Assembly: GCA_041281825.1 (NCBI GenBank)
Contig: CP166298.1
Coordinates: forward strand, 4,030,001-4,094,000
Source: Paenibacillus_D tarimensis_A
GTDB lineage: Bacteria > Bacillota > Bacilli > Paenibacillales > Paenibacillaceae
Length of the DNA stretch: 64,000 nucleotides
Reading direction: 5' to 3'
Shown here: positions 58,989 to 64,000 of the stretch, piece after piece
Layout of the letters: every line of letters starts with the position of its first letter
Position numbering within the stretch: position 1 is the first letter of the stretch
The notes under the pieces: generated by a model
Database searches by the model: none
The model's input: only the letters and a program-made list of their open reading frames with translations
Told to the model about the DNA's origin: nothing
Made by a program: the position numbers and the translations under genes

Positions 58989-60762
58989 GACCATCCTCCA
59001 TAGGTATAACAAATTGCACTACCGTACCTTTATTGACCGCGCTTTCGATCCGAAAGCCGCAATCCGAATTGTAAGTCAGCAGTATCCGCTGATGGACGTT
59101 GCTGATGCCGATCCTGGTGGCTTCATGATTCTGCAGCGACGCCATGACCGCTTTAAGCCTTTCTTGCGTGAGCCCGATTCCGTCGTCCGAAACCTTGATC
59201 CGGACCCCGTTATCTGCAAACGAAACGTCAACCTTCACCTTGCCGCCCTCCGGCTTGCGTTCCAGTCCGTGGATGACCGCATTTTCAACAATAGGTTGAA
59301 CAATGAGAGGCGGCAAGCTGATCTTCTCCGTGCCGGGATCGAGGTTCAACTCAAAGTCCAGACGGTCGCCATGCCGGAATTTTTGAATCGCCAAGTAACA
59401 ACGGACGATTTCAATTTCTTCCTCCAGAAGAATCTTCTTGCCTGATATTTCAAGGTTTTTGCGCATCAGCCTGCCCAGAAGCTTCACGGTCTGGGCAATC
59501 TCCCGCTCTCCGTTAATATGGGCCTTCATGCGGATGGACTCCAGCGCATTGTACAGAAAATGGGGATTGATTTGGCTGGCGAGCATTTTCAGCTTCATCT
59601 CATTCTGATTCAGTTGAAGCTGATTTTTTTGCTCGTTGGAGCGCTGCACTTCCTCCATCAATTCCTTAATGTTATAGACCATCTGATTAAACTGCCTGGA
59701 TAAAAGACCGATTTCATCATTGCCGTCCACTTCGAGCACTGAATCGAAATTGCCTTTAGATACTTTACTGATTTGACGGTTCAAATTCAAGAGCCGGTTC
59801 GTCAAGATCGTGCAGATGAAATAGATCAGAATAAGTGAAACGGCAAAGCTGATCAGAATGACCGTAAATCCGATGAGACTGATCCGGTTCGCCTCCGCCA
59901 CGATCGATTCCACCGAGAAGATGGAAATGATTTTAAGGCCGTTATAGCTCGTTTTCGGCATAATGTCCTCGATATATACTTTCGAATTTATGCCGTCGAT
60001 AACGAGCTCGTGCGTGCCGTTCTCCCGGGCCGCAATACCTTCGTCCAAACGCGTGTCGCTCAGCTTCTTCCCGATCATGTGCGGGCGGTTGGATGCCACA
60101 ATCGTGTCCCGCTCATCCAGGATTATCGTTTCGAACGGCTCCTGTTTAAGGAAGGAGTTCAAATAGTTCGTGTTCACATCGATGACCAGCATGCCCGTCG
60201 TTTTATATTCCGGAAAATAAATCCGGCGCACCAAGCTAAGCATGCTGTTGCGCGCCCGCGTAATATCATCGAAGTAATACCAGCCGATCGTTCCGTAGCC
60301 TTCCATTCCGGCCTGATACCAGAACTGCTGCTCCGTTACCCGGTCCAGCGGCAGCAACTCCCAGTTGCTGATCAACGTCGGGTTGTCCGTATACAGCTTG
60401 ATTCGTGAAATTTCCTGATTGAAATCCATATAGGTGCGAAAGGTCTCGTATTCCCGGTACGATTCAACTACATCGAAGACCGACTCGTACTTCCGGTTCG
60501 CGATATCCTCCAATTTCGGATCCAGCGACAGACGGTTGGACAGATCGATCGACACGTCCAATACATCAATCGTACGCGCTTTCACCCGCTCAACATTCGC
60601 AATCGTTTGCTGGGTCGCATCATTTAACGCCGACTGCCGGAAAGCTTCCAGGATGATGATACCTACGATGATTAGCGGAATAATAATGACGAACACATAC
60701 GCCAATATCATTTTATTTCGAAGCCTTATATCGTTCAGCTTGCGGATGAAGAGATGAAACAA
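58981..60762 (-). CDS. YesM-like sensor histidine kinase
   Basis: The 593-aa protein has two membrane segments (about 16-40 and 288-312) around a large extracellular Cache-like sensor, then HAMP (about 312-365), the His_kinase motif LASQINPHFLYNALESI with the phosphoacceptor His, and an ATPase domain with IVENAVIHGLE and SDDGIGL. It should sense sugars outside the cell and phosphorylate the YesN-like partner. The likely start is TTG at 60762 with a weak GGGATG site, so the N-terminus is uncertain by a few codons. Confidence 0.92.
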   Translation of the reverse strand: MFHLFIRKLNDIRLRNKMILAYVFVIIIPLIIVGIIILEAFRQSALNDATQQTIANVERVKARTIDVLDVSIDLSNRLSLDPKLEDIANRKYESVFDVVESYREYETFRTYMDFNQEISRIKLYTDNPTLISNWELLPLDRVTEQQFWYQAGMEGYGTIGWYYFDDITRARNSMLSLVRRIYFPEYKTTGMLVIDVNTNYLNSFLKQEPFETIILDERDTIVASNRPHMIGKKLSDTRLDEGIAARENGTHELVIDGINSKVYIEDIMPKTSYNGLKIISIFSVESIVAEANRISLIGFTVILISFAVSLILIYFICTILTNRLLNLNRQISKVSKGNFDSVLEVDGNDEIGLLSRQFNQMVYNIKELMEEVQRSNEQKNQLQLNQNEMKLKMLASQINPHFLYNALESIRMKAHINGEREIAQTVKLLGRLMRKNLEISGKKILLEEEIEIVRCYLAIQKFRHGDRLDFELNLDPGTEKISLPPLIVQPIVENAVIHGLERKPEGGKVKVDVSFADNGVRIKVSDDGIGLTQERLKAVMASLQNHEATRIGISNVHQRILLTYNSDCGFRIESAVNKGTVVQFVIPMEDGHV

Positions 60763-61276
60763 AGCAAATCACATCCCGTCTCGTAGTAGGTCAAATTTGT
60801 GCTTTAGTCAACCTCTAACGGTTTCTTTATGAGGCTGACGATAAATTGTGAAGGTATGCCGGTACACCAATCAATTGCGCTCCGGTGGTGTGCACCTTGC
60901 TAAAGGTCTAATGGACACAGGAGACACTTAGTATAGAAAAACGAAGCTTCTACCATTTTAACGGACATTTGGAGGCTTTAAACGTGTCTTTTCATCCATT
61001 TCTGCTGAAAGACAGCTGTAATCGTCTGTGGTGTCCGTTAGGTTTGGAATCGTGATGATTGTACCGTTTAAAAATCTCTTGTGTCCATTAGCGTTTGCCC
61101 AGTTAATAGACAGCCTCTCTTTACTATACTTACACTTAAATATCGGGTTGGCAAGCCGAATTGTTACAGGAATATGTAGCAAATTTATGGGGTACTTTCA
61201 GAACTGCCGACATGATAGAATCATAATGTCAAAATAGGAAATGGTTTCATTTTCATGTATAAAGGAGTCGATTTTA
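60763..61276. other. Intergenic region before the GH3 gene, with nested inverted repeats
   Basis: This 514-bp divergent region contains the 5' ends of the YesM kinase (minus) and GH3 (plus) genes but no gene of its own. It holds a nested inverted repeat: CTAATGGACACA (60908-60919) with TGTGTCCATTAG (61080-61091), and inside it TAACGGACA (60959-60967) with TGTCCGTTA (61032-61040). A small palindrome ATGAT-AGA-ATCAT lies near 61213. No clear promoter or cre is visible for GH3. Confidence 0.7.
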
Positions 61277-64000
61277 ATGTCTTCAACTACGCTACCTAAT
61301 TATTTAAACCCTGAACTTCCACTGGAAAACCGGGTTAACGACCTTATTTCGCGTTTTACGCTCGATGAGAAAATCAACCTGATGTGCCAATATCAAGACG
61401 GCATCGAACGGCTCGGCGTAAAGCCGTACAAACACGGAACGGAAGCGGCGCACGGCATTGCGTGGCTCGGAGAAGCGACGACGTTTCCACAGCCGATCGG
61501 ACTGGCCTGCACGTGGGACAGCGAGCTGCTAAACAAAATCGGCAGCGTTATCGGTGACGAAGCGCGCGGCTTTTTCAAACGGAACCCGTCCGTTAACGGA
61601 CTTACATTATGGGCACCAACCGTCGATATGGAGCGTGACCCGAGATGGGGACGCACCGAGGAAGCTTACGGCGAAGATCCGGTCCTCACCGGCAAGCTTG
61701 CCGCCGCTATGACGCGAGGCATTCAGGGGATGCACCCGTTTTACTTGAAAGCGGTCGCGACGCTGAAGCATTTTCTCGGCAACAATAATGAAATCGATCG
61801 CGGCGAATGCTCGGTTAGCATCGATCCGCGCAACCTGCACGAATATTATTTAAAGGCCTTCGAAATTCCTTTCAAGGAAGGCGGGGCCCAGTCCATGATG
61901 ACCGCATACAACGCTGTAAACGGCGTGCCCGCCAATCTGAATCCGGATGTCGTGCGCATCGTCAAGCAGGCGTGGGGGATGAACGGATTTGTCGTCAGCG
62001 ATGCCGGCGATGTACTCGGTACCGTCAACGATCATAAATATATGGACGAGTACAAGTATGCGGTCGCAGGCTCGATCAAGAACGGCATCGACAGCATCAC
62101 CGACGATCATAACGTATCCAAACAGGCGCTTCGCGATGCGTTGGCCGAAGGGTTGCTGGCCGAGAACGATCTCGATACCGCTCTTCGCAACACGTTCCGC
62201 GTCCGTTTCCGGCTTGGCGAATTTGATCCCGATGACCGCAATCCGTATGCTCAGATCGACGAATCCGTCATTTGCCGGCCCGAGCATTCCAAGCTCTCTC
62301 TCGAAGCGGCCCGTAAAGGCATCGTCCTGCTCAAGAATGAACGTCAAACGCTGCCGCTGAAGGCGGATAAACTCGGTAAAGTGGCTGTTATCGGTCCGCT
62401 TGGCGGCATCGTCTACCGGGATTGGTACAGCGGCTCGTTTCCTTATACCGTTACGCCGCTAGAAGGGATCCGAAGCAAGCTGGAGGACAAAACGGTGCTA
62501 TACTCGGGCGGATGCGACCGCGTCAAGCTTCAAGCGATGAATACGGAAAGCTATGTACGTCTGTCCGGTCAGAACGGGGAGGTTCTCTGCGCCAACGGTT
62601 CCGCCGAGCAGGCAGAGCTGTTCGAGATGACCGACTGGGGCTGGAACAGCCATACCATCATAGCGGAATCTAACGGCAAATATGTCACCACGGACGATAA
62701 GCAGATGAACGCCTCGTCGAATCACATTTGGGAATGGTTCACGAAAGAGGTGGTTCATGTCCATTCGCAAGACGAAGACCGGGTCAAGCTGACGACCTGG
62801 AACGGCCATGCTGTGACCGTATCCGATTCCACGGATGGAATATTGTCCGTCACTGAAAGCAAGGAGCTGGAAGCTGCCGGGACGTTCCGCAAGGAAGTCG
62901 TTGTCGACGGGCTTGCCGGTGCGGTAGAAGCGGCAAGCAATGCCGATGCAGCGATCGTATTCGTGGGCAACCACCCGCTCGTCAACGGCAAAGAAACGAT
63001 CGACCGTCCGGACATTACATTGCCGGAATCGCAAGAGAAGCTCATTCGGGAAGTGTTGCGGGCGAATCCCAACACCATCGTTGTCATCGTCGGAAGCTAT
63101 CCCTATGCGCTAAACGATATTGCCGAGAAAGTGCCGGCCATCCTGTATACGTCGCACGCCGGGCAAGAACTGGGCACTGCCGTTGCCGATGTGCTGTTCG
63201 GCGACTATGCGCCAGCCGGCCGCTTGAACATGACATGGTATAAATCCGTCGACCAGCTGCCGGAATTTCTCGATTACGATATTATTCGCGGCGGACGTAC
63301 GTATCAATACTTTGAAGGCGATGTATTGTATCCGTTTGGACACGGACTCACCTATTCCCGCTTCGTCTATTCGGATTTACGGCTGAGTTCTGATCGCATC
63401 GGGGCGGACGGTCACATTGAAATTAGCGTGCGGGTAGAAAATCAAGGGACGGCAGGCGGCGATGAAGTGGTGCAGTTGTATGTGAAAGCGGAACAATCGC
63501 GTGTCAAACGTCCGCTCAAGCAGCTGCAGGACTTCCGGAGAATTCATTTGGCCCCCGGCGAATCGACGACGTTGTCCTTCACGGTGGATGCAAGCCAACT
63601 GGCATTCTGGGATGTTACGCGGGAACGCTGGTGCGTGGAAACCGGTGGATATCGGGTCATGATCGGCAAGTCTTCCGCTGCTATTGAACTCGCAGCACAG
63701 CTTTACGTGGATGGTGAAACGGTTCCCCCTAGAGACTTAACCACGGTGACCCGGGCAATGAATTACGACGACTACCGGCACGTGCACATGGATGAGTGCG
63801 TGGAAGGCGGAAGCTCGGTCGCCGTATTGCGTAATGGCTGGATTCGTTTCTCCGACGCCCGTTTTGCCCGTGCGACAAGCCTCTTTGAGGTGCGTGCCTC
63901 CTCCGAGGACGGCGGGCGGATCGAAATCCGTCTCGACGGTCCCGAGGGCCCGATTGCCGGTATCTGTAATATAACGGCTGCCGGAGGCTCTCAAAACTGG
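61277..64000 (+). CDS. GH3 glycoside hydrolase with inserted beta-trefoil-like and CBM6-like domains (cut by window edge)
   Basis: A plus-strand reading frame of 908 codons runs from ATG 61277, 9 nt after AAAGGAG, to the last base without a stop. It is a family 3 beta-glucosidase/xylosidase: TLDEKINLMCQYQ, HGTEAAHGIAW, the substrate motif KHFLGNNNE and the nucleophile Asp242 in VVSDAGDV. The second domain is split: residues ~416-515 (VKLQAMNTESYVRLSG...) resemble a fascin-like beta-trefoil insert. A fibronectin-like domain follows (about 695-800), and the end (RFARATSLFEVRASSEDGG...AAGGSQNW) looks like a CBM6 carbohydrate-binding module. No signal peptide is seen. It is probably linked to the GH95/ABC locus. 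Confidence 0.9.
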   Translation, partial: MSSTTLPNYLNPELPLENRVNDLISRFTLDEKINLMCQYQDGIERLGVKPYKHGTEAAHGIAWLGEATTFPQPIGLACTWDSELLNKIGSVIGDEARGFFKRNPSVNGLTLWAPTVDMERDPRWGRTEEAYGEDPVLTGKLAAAMTRGIQGMHPFYLKAVATLKHFLGNNNEIDRGECSVSIDPRNLHEYYLKAFEIPFKEGGAQSMMTAYNAVNGVPANLNPDVVRIVKQAWGMNGFVVSDAGDVLGTVNDHKYMDEYKYAVAGSIKNGIDSITDDHNVSKQALRDALAEGLLAENDLDTALRNTFRVRFRLGEFDPDDRNPYAQIDESVICRPEHSKLSLEAARKGIVLLKNERQTLPLKADKLGKVAVIGPLGGIVYRDWYSGSFPYTVTPLEGIRSKLEDKTVLYSGGCDRVKLQAMNTESYVRLSGQNGEVLCANGSAEQAELFEMTDWGWNSHTIIAESNGKYVTTDDKQMNASSNHIWEWFTKEVVHVHSQDEDRVKLTTWNGHAVTVSDSTDGILSVTESKELEAAGTFRKEVVVDGLAGAVEAASNADAAIVFVGNHPLVNGKETIDRPDITLPESQEKLIREVLRANPNTIVVIVGSYPYALNDIAEKVPAILYTSHAGQELGTAVADVLFGDYAPAGRLNMTWYKSVDQLPEFLDYDIIRGGRTYQYFEGDVLYPFGHGLTYSRFVYSDLRLSSDRIGADGHIEISVRVENQGTAGGDEVVQLYVKAEQSRVKRPLKQLQDFRRIHLAPGESTTLSFTVDASQLAFWDVTRERWCVETGGYRVMIGKSSAAIELAAQLYVDGETVPPRDLTTVTRAMNYDDYRHVHMDECVEGGSSVAVLRNGWIRFSDARFARATSLFEVRASSEDGGRIEIRLDGPEGPIAGICNITAAGGSQNW

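Overview
The window looks like chromosome of a spore-forming Gram-positive bacterium of the Paenibacillaceae (a Paenibacillus or Cohnella-like organism). The evidence is two alpha/beta-type small acid-soluble spore proteins, a YheC/D-like spore-coat ATP-grasp protein, the Bacillales order polA-mutM-ytaF-coaE-nrdR, Lpl/Yes-type sugar ABC genes with a YesM/YesN two-component pair, and Gram-positive style PhoP, cre, Rex and LexA-type sites. There is no integrase, transposase, phage or CRISPR array. The assignment rests on recognised protein families and was not checked by a search.

Layout. 1-1820: a hypothetical nuclease-like gene, an array of covarying hairpins, a tandem duplication and tRNA-Ala(GGC). 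1865-8491: housekeeping genes nrdR, a SASP, a lytic transglycosylase, coaE, ytaF, mutM and polA. 8838-10295: a SulP anion transporter. 10802-15459: the pstSCAB-phoU phosphate operon behind a four-hexamer PhoP box. 15486-19471: a soluble CBS-chemoreceptor protein and the arsenic operon arsR-arsB-arsC-arsI. 19536-28387: a C4-dicarboxylate block with a TRAP transporter (dctPQM), a 12-copy 51-bp minisatellite, the sensing module dctB/dctS/dctR and malic enzyme, with cre-like sites in front of dctP and malic enzyme. 28540-30787: two envelope/spore genes and a second SASP. 30936-33721: Rex-type site, a 39-aa membrane peptide, cydAB and a tiny cydS. 33909-40065: an AraC regulator, phoP with its own five-hexamer Pho box, phoR, a bile-acid-symporter family protein and class I fumarase. 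40286-46285: a LexA-type site before a tandem-HD nucleotidase, then a SNF2 helicase / SWIM protein pair with a small disordered protein. 46578-50987: a Cache-type membrane protein, a TPR protein, glutaminase, an SDR and a DCC protein. 51152-64000: a glycan-utilisation locus with GH95, a binding protein, two permeases, a YesN/YesM pair and a divergent GH3 that runs off the right edge.

How the parts fit. PhoR/PhoP probably control pst and phoP itself, since both have 11-bp-spaced TT(T/A)ACA hexamers placed exactly 9 bp before a TATGAT -10. Malate and related acids are sensed by DctB-DctS-DctR, imported by DctPQM and converted to pyruvate by malic enzyme under apparent CcpA control; fumarase may feed the same route. 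YesM/YesN probably switch on the ABC importer and GH95.

I did not find a clearly new multi-gene system. The most unusual content is non-coding: (i) a dispersed ~40-bp palindromic element at five loci that usually ends at a Shine-Dalgarno sequence, (ii) hairpin arrays whose stems differ by compensatory changes, (iii) the 51-bp minisatellite, and (iv) an SOS-like site in the promoter of a tandem-HD nucleotidase.
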